Below are positions 32,097-39,895 of a stretch of 64,000 nt of DNA, piece by piece. Each line of letters opens with the position of its first letter. Positions within the stretch are counted from its first letter, which is position 1. Made by a program: the position numbers and the translations under genes. The stretch is from Rhizobium oryzicola (GTDB lineage: Bacteria > Pseudomonadota > Alphaproteobacteria > Rhizobiales > Rhizobiaceae): the NCBI RefSeq assembly GCF_030504645.1, contig NZ_JAUKWQ010000012.1, positions 87,178 to 151,177 on the forward strand, written 5' to 3'. The notes under the pieces are model-generated. The model was not told where the DNA came from, made no database searches, and saw only the letters and a list, made by a program, of their open reading frames with translations.

Positions 32097-32921
32097 ATGT
32101 TTGATATCGGCTGGACGGAGCTTCTGGTTATCGCGATCGTGCTGATCGTCGTTGTCGGACCAAAGGATCTGCCGCCGATGTTGCGCGCCTTCGGCAAGAT
32201 GACGTCGAACCTGCGCAAGATGGCATCGGACTTCCGTACACAATTTGATCAGGCTCTTCGCGAAGCCGATATGGATGACGTTCGGCAGACGATTTCGGAT
32301 GCGCAGCGCTTCCATCCGGCAAATGCCATCCGCGAGGCGATCAACCCGTTGAAGCAGATGGGCGAGGAAATTCGCTCAGATCTCAATCGGGCCACCGCCG
32401 CGCCGGAAGCGCCTGTCGAGCAGCATGCCGCGTTGCCTTCCGAAAGCCTGCCGCCTCTCGGCACCGCTTCCGCGACTGGTCCGACGGCGACCGCACCTGC
32501 AACGCCTGCATCGCAACCGGCTACAGTCGCTACGGCTCCCGCGGCTGCAACAGCCGCTACGCCCGTGACGGCTGCGGCAAGTGCGCCGGCAACATCCGCA
32601 CCGGCTTCCGGGCCCGTCGAGGATGCCAAGGCGAAGAAGCCACGCGCGCCCCGCAAGCCGAAGGTCGCCGAAGTATCCGTTGTCACGGCTGAACCGGTCG
32701 CCGAAGCTGCGCCGGCTGTCAAACGGACGAGAGCAGCGAAAGTGGCATTGGTGGAAGATGCGACGCCTGTTGCTGTCGCTTCAGTTGAAGCAAAGCCGAA
32801 GCGTGCCCGCACGCCGAAGGTCGTCGCAAGCTCCTCCGAGGCGGTGAAGGCCGAAAAAACATCCGTTGCCGCGGCGCCCCGCAGCCGTAAAAAGATCGAG
32901 ACGCCCAAGGATGAAGCATGA
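32097..32921 (+). CDS. tatB: Sec-independent translocase subunit TatB, with a long tail
   Basis: 274 residues. Residues 1-22 are MFDIGWTELLVIAIVLIVVV, the TatB membrane helix with its conserved Glu8, followed by GPKDLPPMLRAFGKM and a long amphipathic helix. The C-terminal 170 residues are Ala/Pro/Thr-rich, then Lys/Arg-rich (KKPRAPRKPKVAEVS), which is common in rhizobial TatB and longer than in E. coli (171 residues). TatB with TatC receives twin-arginine substrates. It overlaps tatC by ATGA. Confidence 0.95.
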   Translation: MFDIGWTELLVIAIVLIVVVGPKDLPPMLRAFGKMTSNLRKMASDFRTQFDQALREADMDDVRQTISDAQRFHPANAIREAINPLKQMGEEIRSDLNRATAAPEAPVEQHAALPSESLPPLGTASATGPTATAPATPASQPATVATAPAAATAATPVTAAASAPATSAPASGPVEDAKAKKPRAPRKPKVAEVSVVTAEPVAEAAPAVKRTRAAKVALVEDATPVAVASVEAKPKRARTPKVVASSSEAVKAEKTSVAAAPRSRKKIETPKDEA

Positions 32922-33754
32922 CCGGCGAAACTGAAGACAAGCCCCAGCCGCTCATCGAGCATCTGATGGAATTGCGCACGCGGCTGATCTGGTCGCTGGT
33001 TGCGTTTTTCCTGGCGTTCCTGGTTTGCTTCTTCTTTGCGAAGCAGCTCTTCAACCTGCTCGTGATTCCCTACAAATGGGCCGTGATCTGGGCGCACCTG
33101 GACGTCGCGAAATCGGAACTGATCTACACCGCGCCGCAGGAATTCTTCTTCACGCAGGTGAAGGTGGCCATGTTCGGCGCGCTGGTCATCTCCTTCCCGA
33201 TCATCGCTTCGCAAATCTACAAGTTCGTCGCGCCCGGCCTCTACAAGAACGAGCGCGCGGCCTTCCTGCCCTTCCTGATTGCCTCGCCGGTGCTGTTCAT
33301 TATGGGCGGCGCGCTCGTGTATTTCTTCTTCACGCCCATGGTCATGTGGTTCTTCCTGGCCATGCAGCAGGCGCCTGGGCAGGGGGAAGTGGCGATCTCG
33401 CTGATGCCGAAGGTTTCGGAATATCTCAGCCTGATCACGACGCTCGTTGTGTCCTTCGGACTTGTCTTCCAGCTTCCTGTCATCACCACGCTTCTGGCGC
33501 GTGTCGGCCTGCTCACCAGCACATGGCTGCGAGAGAAGCGTAAATATGCCATCGTTCTGGCCTTCGTGGTCGCAGCAGTGCTGACACCGCCAGACCCGAT
33601 GTCCCAGATCGGCCTTGCGCTGCCGACGATCCTTCTCTACGAGATTTCCATCTATGCGGCACGACTCGTGGAGCGCAAGCGCGCGACTGAAGAAGCTGCA
33701 GCCGTGACGGAAACCTCTTCCGCCATCACGAAGTCTGATGAGTCCTCATCCTAA
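32918..33754 (+). CDS. tatC: Sec-independent translocase subunit TatC
   Basis: 278 residues with six predicted membrane spans. N-terminal PLIEHLMELRTRLIWSLVAF is the conserved signal-recognition end (Glu and Arg of HLxELRxR). Later conserved parts are FFTQVKVAMFGALVISFP, FAPGL-like FVAPGLYKNERA and LTPPDPMSQIGLALP. TatC binds the twin-arginine motif. The start overlaps the tatB stop, so translation is coupled. The C-terminus is short and Ser/Thr-rich. Confidence 0.97.
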   Translation: MTGETEDKPQPLIEHLMELRTRLIWSLVAFFLAFLVCFFFAKQLFNLLVIPYKWAVIWAHLDVAKSELIYTAPQEFFFTQVKVAMFGALVISFPIIASQIYKFVAPGLYKNERAAFLPFLIASPVLFIMGGALVYFFFTPMVMWFFLAMQQAPGQGEVAISLMPKVSEYLSLITTLVVSFGLVFQLPVITTLLARVGLLTSTWLREKRKYAIVLAFVVAAVLTPPDPMSQIGLALPTILLYEISIYAARLVERKRATEEAAAVTETSSAITKSDESSS

Positions 33755-33847
33755 CCCGGCAGACTAAACTTAGATCGGCCGGATACCTTTGCCGGCCCTT
33801 CCTGCGAGATGGAAGTTCCGGCGTCACAACGAAGACCTGGAACGACC

Positions 33848-35131
33848 ATGCTTGATATCAAGTGGATACGCGACAACCCAGCTGCCCTCGACGAGGCTTT
33901 GAAGAAGCGCGGTGCAGAACCGCAGGCCGATGCCATCATCGCGCTGGATGAGACCCGCCGATCCGTTATCCAGAAGCTTCAGGACATGCAGTCCCGCCGC
34001 AACGCCGCCTCCAAGGAGATCGGCGCTGCCATGGCGAAGAAGAACACCGAGCTTGCCGAGAAGCTGAAGGCGGAAGTGGCCAACATCAAGGACACCATGC
34101 CGGCGCTCGAACAAGAAGAGCGTGAGGCGGTGGCCGCACTCGACGATGTTCTGTCCCGCGTTCCCAATATTCCGTTCGAAGATGTTCCGGTCGGTAAGGA
34201 CGAACACGACAATGTCGTCGCGCGCGTCGTCGGCGAAAAGCCGCGCTGGAACCACACGCCGAAGGAACACTTCGATATTGGCGAAGCGCTGGGCTACATG
34301 GATTTCGAGCGTGCTACCAAGCTATCCGGCGCCCGCTTTACCGTTCTCACCAGCCAGCTTGCAAAGCTCGAGCGTGCTCTCGGTCAGTTCATGTTGGACC
34401 TCCACACGACCGAGCACGGCTACACGGAAGTCTCGTCGCCGCTGATGGTGCGTGATGAGGCCATGTACGGCACCGGCCAGCTGCCGAAATTTGCCGAGGA
34501 CCTGTTCAAGACTACCGATGGCCGCTGGCTGATCCCCACAGCCGAGGTCACGCTGACCAATCTGGTGTCGGGTGAGATCCTGGATCAGGAAAAGCTGCCT
34601 CTGCGCTTTACGGCGCTGACGCCATCCTTCCGCTCTGAAGCCGGTTCTGCCGGTCGCGACACGCGCGGCATGCTGCGCCAGCACCAGTTCTGGAAGTGCG
34701 AGCTTGTCTCGATCACCGATGCGGAAAGCTCGATTGCCGAACATGAGCGCATGACCGCCTGTGCCGAAGAAGTGCTGAAGCGGCTCGGGCTGCATTTCCG
34801 CACCATGACGCTCTGCACGGGTGACATGGGCTTTGGCGCCCGCAAGACCTATGATCTGGAAGTCTGGCTGCCGGGGCAGAATACCTATCGCGAAATCTCC
34901 TCCTGCTCCGTCTGCGGTGACTTCCAGGCGCGTCGCATGAATGCGCGCTATCGCGGCAAGGACGATAAGAGTCCGAAGTTTGTTCATACGCTGAATGGTT
35001 CCGGTACCGCTGTCGGCCGCTGCCTGATCGCGGTTCTCGAAAACTATCTGGAAGAAGACGGTTCGGTCACAATTCCGGACGTGCTTCTGCCCTACATGGG
35101 TGGCCTGAAAAAGATCGAACGGGCCGCCTGA
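33848..35131 (+). CDS. serS: Seryl-tRNA synthetase
   Basis: 427 residues from ATG 33848 (MLDIKWIRDNPAALDEALKK). The N-terminal coiled-coil arm that binds tRNA-Ser is at about 28-105. Class II motifs: FRSEAGSAGRDTRGMLRQHQ (motif 2 region) and the C-terminal NGSGTAVGRCLIAVLENY (motif 3, catalytic Arg). SSCSVCGDFQARRMNARY is characteristic of SerRS. It lies between tatC (93-base gap) and surE (7-base gap). Confidence 0.98.
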   Translation: MLDIKWIRDNPAALDEALKKRGAEPQADAIIALDETRRSVIQKLQDMQSRRNAASKEIGAAMAKKNTELAEKLKAEVANIKDTMPALEQEEREAVAALDDVLSRVPNIPFEDVPVGKDEHDNVVARVVGEKPRWNHTPKEHFDIGEALGYMDFERATKLSGARFTVLTSQLAKLERALGQFMLDLHTTEHGYTEVSSPLMVRDEAMYGTGQLPKFAEDLFKTTDGRWLIPTAEVTLTNLVSGEILDQEKLPLRFTALTPSFRSEAGSAGRDTRGMLRQHQFWKCELVSITDAESSIAEHERMTACAEEVLKRLGLHFRTMTLCTGDMGFGARKTYDLEVWLPGQNTYREISSCSVCGDFQARRMNARYRGKDDKSPKFVHTLNGSGTAVGRCLIAVLENYLEEDGSVTIPDVLLPYMGGLKKIERAA

Positions 35132-35138
35132 GGACAAG

Positions 35139-35906
35139 ATGCGCATCCTGCTGACCAATGATGACGGTATCCATGCAGAGGGCCTGGCGGCCCTCGAGCG
35201 GATTGCCCGAACGCTGACGGACGATGTCTGGGTCGTCGCGCCCGAGACTGACCAGAGCGGGCTTGCGCATTCCGTTACTCTGTCTGAACCGCTGCGGTTG
35301 CGACAGGTGGGTGAGAAACGATTTGCGCTGCGCGGTACGCCCACTGACTGCGTTATCATGGGCATCCGCCATGTGCTGGGCGGCAAGCCGGATCTTATTC
35401 TGTCGGGCGTGAATGCTGGTTCCAACATCGCCGACGATGTGACCTATTCCGGCACAGTTGCCGGCGCGATCGAGGGAACGCTTCAGGGCGTGAGATCGCT
35501 GGCACTCAGCCAGGCCGGACGCCGTGGCCCTCATGGTCGGTCTATCTCTTTCGATACCGCAGAACACCACGCGCCGGAGTTGATCGGACGGCTTCTGAAT
35601 GCAGAGCTTCCCGCGGGCTCCTTCCTCAATCTGAACTTCCCGGCCTGCTTGCCGGAGGAAGTTGCCGGCGTTGAAGCGACGACGCAGGGACAAGCGGATT
35701 TTGCGCTGACGGTGGAAGAGCGCTTCGATGGCCGCAGCAATCCCTATTACTGGTTGCGCTATGGTGAACGTGTTGGTGACTTCCCGGCCAGCACCGATAT
35801 CGGTGCCATAAGCCGGAACAGGATTTCGGTCACACCATTGAAGCTGGACCTGACAGACTATTCGGTGCAGGATCAACTGGTCCGCGTATTGGGAGCCGCT
35901 GGTTGA
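35139..35906 (+). CDS. surE: 5'/3'-nucleotidase SurE
   Basis: 255 residues. The metal-binding start MRILLTNDDGIHAEGLAAL (Asp8-Asp9), the serine in TDQSGLAHSVTL and the Asn of LSGVNAGSNIADDVTYSGTV are the SurE active site. It dephosphorylates nucleoside monophosphates and may clear damaged nucleotides. GAGGA precedes the ATG. It overlaps the next gene, pcm, by four bases, an association conserved from E. coli (surE-pcm-nlpD). Confidence 0.97.
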   Translation: MRILLTNDDGIHAEGLAALERIARTLTDDVWVVAPETDQSGLAHSVTLSEPLRLRQVGEKRFALRGTPTDCVIMGIRHVLGGKPDLILSGVNAGSNIADDVTYSGTVAGAIEGTLQGVRSLALSQAGRRGPHGRSISFDTAEHHAPELIGRLLNAELPAGSFLNLNFPACLPEEVAGVEATTQGQADFALTVEERFDGRSNPYYWLRYGERVGDFPASTDIGAISRNRISVTPLKLDLTDYSVQDQLVRVLGAAG

Positions 35907-36556
35907 AAACTGGCATGATCGAGAAGGAAGGTTTTGCCGCTCTGGTGCTGAGGCTCCGGGCGGAAGGGGTCACTGATCTCGACCTTCTGACGGCCTTCGA
36001 GCAGACACCGCGCACGCAATTCGTGCCCCCCCAATTCGCAAGCGATGCCTATTCCAGCCGCACCATTCCCATCGACTGCGGCTCCTTTATGGAAGGGGCC
36101 GATCTTGCGGCGAAGATCCTGTCCAAGCTGCAGGTGCGCCCCGGTCACCGTGTGCTGGAGATTGGCACGGGCAGCGGCTTTACGGCGGCCGTGATCGGGC
36201 GAATCGCCGAGCGCGTGCTGTCTCTGGAGCGGTATCGTACGCTGGTAACCGCCGCGCAGATTCGCATGGATGCGCTGGGCTTGCGCAACATCATCATTCG
36301 CCAGATGGATGGAAGCAGCGGTTTGCACGGGGAGGGCACCTTTGATCGCATCCTCGTTACGGCGGCTTTCAGCGCCATGCCGCGATTCTATGCGGATCAG
36401 CTCGTGTCCGGCGGCTCGATGGTGGCACCACTGATTCTCGAAGACGAGCGCTGCATGATGGTGCGACTGACAAAAACCGGTTCCCGTTTTGAACGGGAGG
36501 ATCTTTTTCCTGTGCCGTATCTGCCGCTTGCATCCCATATAGCGCAGCACCTTTGA
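35903..36556 (+). CDS. pcm: Protein-L-isoaspartate O-methyltransferase
   Basis: 217 residues if it starts at TTG 35903, whose TTGA overlaps the surE stop and which has GGGAG 12 bases upstream; ATG 35915 is the alternative. Canonical PIMT pattern: TAFEQTPRTQFVPPQFASDA, the substrate loop IDCGSFMEGADLAAKILSKL, SAM motif I HRVLEIGTGSGFTAAVIGRI and DRILVTAAFSAMP. It methylates isoaspartyl residues in aged proteins so that they can be repaired. Second Pcm-family gene in the window (see 12416). Confidence 0.95.
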   Translation: MKTGMIEKEGFAALVLRLRAEGVTDLDLLTAFEQTPRTQFVPPQFASDAYSSRTIPIDCGSFMEGADLAAKILSKLQVRPGHRVLEIGTGSGFTAAVIGRIAERVLSLERYRTLVTAAQIRMDALGLRNIIIRQMDGSSGLHGEGTFDRILVTAAFSAMPRFYADQLVSGGSMVAPLILEDERCMMVRLTKTGSRFEREDLFPVPYLPLASHIAQHL

Positions 36557-36630
36557 CCATTTCAGACCGATCCGGACTTGCGGATTCATGGTTAGCAATT
36601 TCCGAAAAAATATCAGCAGAGCCTAAGGCT

Positions 36631-36645
36631 TTAACCGCACGGTAA
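36631..36645 (+). promoter_or_regulatory. Possible CtrA-like site before the NlpD-like gene
   Basis: TTAA-CCGCACG-GTAA differs from TTAA-N7-TTAA at one position and lies 53 bases before the ATG. AGGCTTTAA is directly repeated at 36626-36634 and 36653-36661. A weak match. Confidence 0.25.
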
Positions 36646-36697
36646 GACTAACAGGCTTTAATGACTCCTACATTGGTTGCGTCGTGTGGGTTGAGTC

Positions 36698-38320
36698 ATG
36701 CGTTTGAAAAGTTCTTCTAAGGTTGGAAAGTCAGTCGTTCGCATCGCGGCGGCCGCTTTTCTGGCAAGCGCTGCTACCGGGTGCAGTTCCGACGCAACGC
36801 GCTTCTCTGGTCTGTTCTCCAAGTCGGATAATCTGACGACGGCCTCTATTCCGCAGAGGCAGGGTGCGGGTTCCTGGGGTCAGGCTCCGGTTCCGCAGTC
36901 GGATGTCGGTACCGGCGCTCAGCCGACCTACCAGGCATCGGCGGCCCAGCCGGCGCGAGCCTATCCGCCGGCACAGAGTTATCCGTCACCCGCACGTACG
37001 AGCGCTTCTCCAGCGCGTGTCGCATCGGCGCCGGTGAGTGTTCAGCGTGCCGAGCTTGCTCCGCCTACGGCGGCGCCTCTGCCGACTCGCGATCCGCAGA
37101 CCCGTAAGGAAGCGCTTGCGCAGCCGTTCCCGGGCAAGGTGGCTGCAGCCACCCCTCAGTTGGCAAAGCCGCAGCACGGCAATGCCGATAATGTCCTGAC
37201 GGGTACAACTAAGGCTGTCCCCGGTCCGGGCTGGACGACGGTCAATGCGCCGACGGTGACCATGCGTCCCGGTGAGACGGCAGCCGTCCTGTCGCGCCGC
37301 TACGGCGTTCCGGAAAAGGAAATCCTGGCTGCCAATGGTGGTTCGGTCCATCCGGGTCAGACCGTGGTCATTCCGAAGTTTTCTGCCAGCGGCAATGCCG
37401 CCAAGATGGCGGCGGGTGCCATCGATCTGCCGCGGGAAGGCGATCGCCCAGCACCGGGTCAGCAACAGAATGAGAAGGTTGCAGTTCTGCCCGGCGCGTC
37501 TGCATCCCGCGACAAGAACCAGGGTGAGGTCGGCAAGCTGACGCCTCCGTCTGGTGGCAAGCCTGTTCCTCCCGGTGGTACCTATGTGGTGAAGCCCGGC
37601 GATTCACTCGCCAAGATCGCCAAGGCAACCGGCGTTTCCGTCGATCAGTTGAAGGCTGCCAACAATCTCGGCGAAGGCAGTATCCGTGTCGGTCAGACCC
37701 TGAACCTCGGTGGCCAGGCGGCGGCAGACTCCGTCAAGACGGCATCCATCGTGCCGCCGGCCAAGCCCGCTGCTCGCGCTGCTGCAAAACCAGCGGCTGC
37801 GACGCCAAAGGCTGAACCCGCAGTCGCCCAGGCGCCTGCCAAGCCGGCTGCTGCCGAAAAGGCTCCGGCCGCGCAGACGCAGCAGGCAAGCTTGAGTGAC
37901 GTGGAGAAGAAGGGTGACGACAGCCCGGCTCCATCTGCCACAGGCATCGGCAAGTATCGCTGGCCGGTCACAGGTGCTGTGATTGCCGGCTACGGCCAGA
38001 ACGTCAACGGCAGCCGAAATGACGGTATCGATATTTCTGTGCCCGAGGGCACCCCGATCAAGGCGGCTGAAAACGGCGTGGTCATCTATGCCGGCAATGG
38101 TCTGAAGCAGCTCGGGAACACGGTTCTGGTTCGCCACGACGACGGCAAGGTTACCGTCTACGGCCATGCCAACAATATCGTCGTCAGCCGTGGCCAGAAG
38201 GTTCAGCGCGGCCAGGCGATCGCGACGTCCGGCATGAGCGGCGATGCAAAGCGTCCGCAGGTTCACTTCGAAGTTCGCAAGGACGCGACGCCTGTGAACC
38301 CGATGACCTTCCTCGAATAG
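36698..38320 (+). CDS. nlpD: NlpD-like LysM and LytM lipoprotein, probable amidase activator
   Basis: 540 residues. The lipoprotein signal ends ASAATGC (Cys29). Pro/Ala/Gln-rich linkers separate two LysM domains (about 185-230, TMRPGETAAVLSRRYGV; about 290-335, YVVKPGDSLAKIAKATGV). The C-terminal M23/LytM domain starts near 424 (YRWPVTGAVIAGYG). Zinc ligands are partly lost: His of HxxxD is Asn441 (Asp445 kept) and the first His of HxH is Gln521 (His490 and His523 kept). E. coli NlpD has similar losses and activates amidase AmiC, so this protein probably activates a septal amidase rather than cutting peptidoglycan. It follows surE-pcm as in E. coli. Confidence 0.9.
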   Translation: MRLKSSSKVGKSVVRIAAAAFLASAATGCSSDATRFSGLFSKSDNLTTASIPQRQGAGSWGQAPVPQSDVGTGAQPTYQASAAQPARAYPPAQSYPSPARTSASPARVASAPVSVQRAELAPPTAAPLPTRDPQTRKEALAQPFPGKVAAATPQLAKPQHGNADNVLTGTTKAVPGPGWTTVNAPTVTMRPGETAAVLSRRYGVPEKEILAANGGSVHPGQTVVIPKFSASGNAAKMAAGAIDLPREGDRPAPGQQQNEKVAVLPGASASRDKNQGEVGKLTPPSGGKPVPPGGTYVVKPGDSLAKIAKATGVSVDQLKAANNLGEGSIRVGQTLNLGGQAAADSVKTASIVPPAKPAARAAAKPAAATPKAEPAVAQAPAKPAAAEKAPAAQTQQASLSDVEKKGDDSPAPSATGIGKYRWPVTGAVIAGYGQNVNGSRNDGIDISVPEGTPIKAAENGVVIYAGNGLKQLGNTVLVRHDDGKVTVYGHANNIVVSRGQKVQRGQAIATSGMSGDAKRPQVHFEVRKDATPVNPMTFLE

Positions 38321-38355
38321 ACGTTCCTCGACTTGTATTGCGTAAGAGGTACGTT

Positions 38356-38382
38356 GAAGAGCCCGGTTCGTCCGGGCTCTTC
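38356..38382. terminator. Terminator between the NlpD-like gene and the convergent ATPase gene
   Basis: A perfect 11-bp stem (GAAGAGCCCGG with its complement) and a 5-base loop. The T-run is weak on both sides. It stands between two convergent genes and may serve both. Confidence 0.65.
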
Positions 38383-38406
38383 TCGTTGTATTTGTCGCCT
38401 GCGGCT

Positions 38407-39279
38407 TTAGTCCCTGTCGATCGGCTTGCGCAGTCGGCCTGCGAGATCCTGGATATATTGCCAGGCGACGCGGCCGGAGCGTCCGCCGCGCGTGGTTGCC
38501 CATGCAAGCGCCTCGTGATGCAGTTGCTCGCGGGGCAGGCCCAGTGCGAAGTGTTCTGCATAGCCGTCGATCATGGTCAGGTAGTCGTCCTGGCTGCACT
38601 TGTGGAAGCCGAGCCACAGGCCGAAGCGGTCGGACAGGGATACCTTTTCTTCCACCGCTTCCGACGGATTGATCGCGGTCGACTGTTCGTTTTCCATCAT
38701 GTGGCGGGGCAGCAGATGGCGGCGGTTGGAGGTGGCGTAGAACAGCACATTGTCCGGCCGTCCCTCGATACCGCCGTCCAGTGCTGCCTTCAGCGACTTG
38801 TAGGCGGTGTCGTCATGGTCGAAGGAAAGGTCGTCACAGAAGACGATGACGCGCCGGCCGCTTTCCTTCACGAGATCGAGGAGCGCGGGCAGGGTAGCGA
38901 TGTCTTCGCGGTGCACTTCGATCAGCTTCAGCTGACTGTCCGTGGAGGCGCGAACATCCGCATGCACGGCCTTCACCAGTGACGACTTGCCCATGCCGCG
39001 CGCGCCCCAGAGCAGCACGTTGTTGGCCGGAAAGCCTTCGGCAAAGCGTTGAGTGTTTTCATGCAGGATGTCGCGCACATGATCGACCCCGCGGATCAGG
39101 GTGAGCGCCACGCGGTTCGGGCGCGGCACCGGCTGCAGCTTCGCATTGGCCGGCACCCATACAAAGCAGTCGGCGGCCTCCCAGTCATTGCGGGCGGGTG
39201 GTGGGCCCGCCAGTCGCTCCACGGCATCGGCCAGACGGCGCAGTTCCAGAAGCAGTTGGGTGGTCAGTTCCTCGGCCAT
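38407..39279 (-). CDS. AAA-type ATPase of the DUF815 family
   Basis: 290 residues. The ATPase core has Walker A LLWGARGMGKSSLVKAV and Walker B RRVIVFCDDLSFDHDD, then a sensor-1 Asn/Ser in LFYATSNRRHLLPRHMMENE, the DUF815 hallmark. The N-terminus is a helix plus DCFVWVPANAKLQPVP. Cytoplasmic; family function is not established. AGGAGG stands five bases before the ATG. It is convergent with the NlpD-like gene and divergent from yajC, as in other rhizobia. Confidence 0.9.
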   Translation of the reverse strand: MAEELTTQLLLELRRLADAVERLAGPPPARNDWEAADCFVWVPANAKLQPVPRPNRVALTLIRGVDHVRDILHENTQRFAEGFPANNVLLWGARGMGKSSLVKAVHADVRASTDSQLKLIEVHREDIATLPALLDLVKESGRRVIVFCDDLSFDHDDTAYKSLKAALDGGIEGRPDNVLFYATSNRRHLLPRHMMENEQSTAINPSEAVEEKVSLSDRFGLWLGFHKCSQDDYLTMIDGYAEHFALGLPREQLHHEALAWATTRGGRSGRVAWQYIQDLAGRLRKPIDRD

Positions 39280-39481
39280 AGGGTCCTCCTATTCGGCTTG
39301 TGAACAGCGTAGATGCGCTTTTCGCTGCGGCTACCATGGCGTTTTGCAGTTCGAAAGGGTAAGAGGCCTGAATTCGGTACGCCCGATCTGCTGTTTCTGT
39401 TGCATTCCCTTGGTTCGCAACTATATTCCGGCGGCTTGAAGAGGGGGGTGCCCCCATAGCTGCTTTATCTGGGAGTTATCC

Positions 39482-39835
39482 ATGTTCATTACAGAAGCAT
39501 TCGCCCAGGCCGCCGATGGCGCTGCGTCCAGTGCGTCACCGCTCGGTTCCGGCCTTGAAATGCTTTTCCTGTTCGCCCCGCTGATGGTCGTCTGGTATTT
39601 CTTCCTGATCCGCCCGCAGCGTGCCCAGTTGAAGAAGCGCCAGGACACGCTTTCCAACATCCGTCGTGGCGATCAGGTCGTTCTCGGTGGCGGCATTTCC
39701 GGCAAGGTCACCAAGGTGATCGACGATAACGAGCTGGAAGTGGAAATTGCCGATGGCGTAAAGGTTCGCGCCGTGCGCAGCTACATCGCTGAAGTCCGCG
39801 TGAAGGGCGAACCGGTCAAGACCGAAGCCGCCTGA
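39482..39835 (+). CDS. yajC: Preprotein translocase subunit YajC
   Basis: 117 residues. An N-terminal hydrophobic helix (MLFLFAPLMVVWYFFLIRPQ) is followed by the conserved RPQRAQLKKRQDTLSNIRRG, DQVVLGGGISGKVTKV and a small beta domain. YajC associates with SecDF and the SecYEG holotranslocon. It is 60 bases before secDF with a hairpin between them. Complete and typical. Confidence 0.96.
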   Translation: MFITEAFAQAADGAASSASPLGSGLEMLFLFAPLMVVWYFFLIRPQRAQLKKRQDTLSNIRRGDQVVLGGGISGKVTKVIDDNELEVEIADGVKVRAVRSYIAEVRVKGEPVKTEAA

Positions 39836-39844
39836 TGTCCAGTT

Positions 39845-39871
39845 GGCCAGGCGCTTTTATAGCGACTGGCC
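39845..39871 (+). other. Intercistronic hairpin between yajC and secDF
   Basis: GGCCAG/CTGGCC plus inner CGCT/AGCG, with one G-A mismatch and a TTTAT loop. It has no T-run, so it is more likely an mRNA stabiliser or processing site than a terminator. Confidence 0.4.
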
Positions 39872-39895
39872 CCGCACTTATCGATCGAGACCAAC

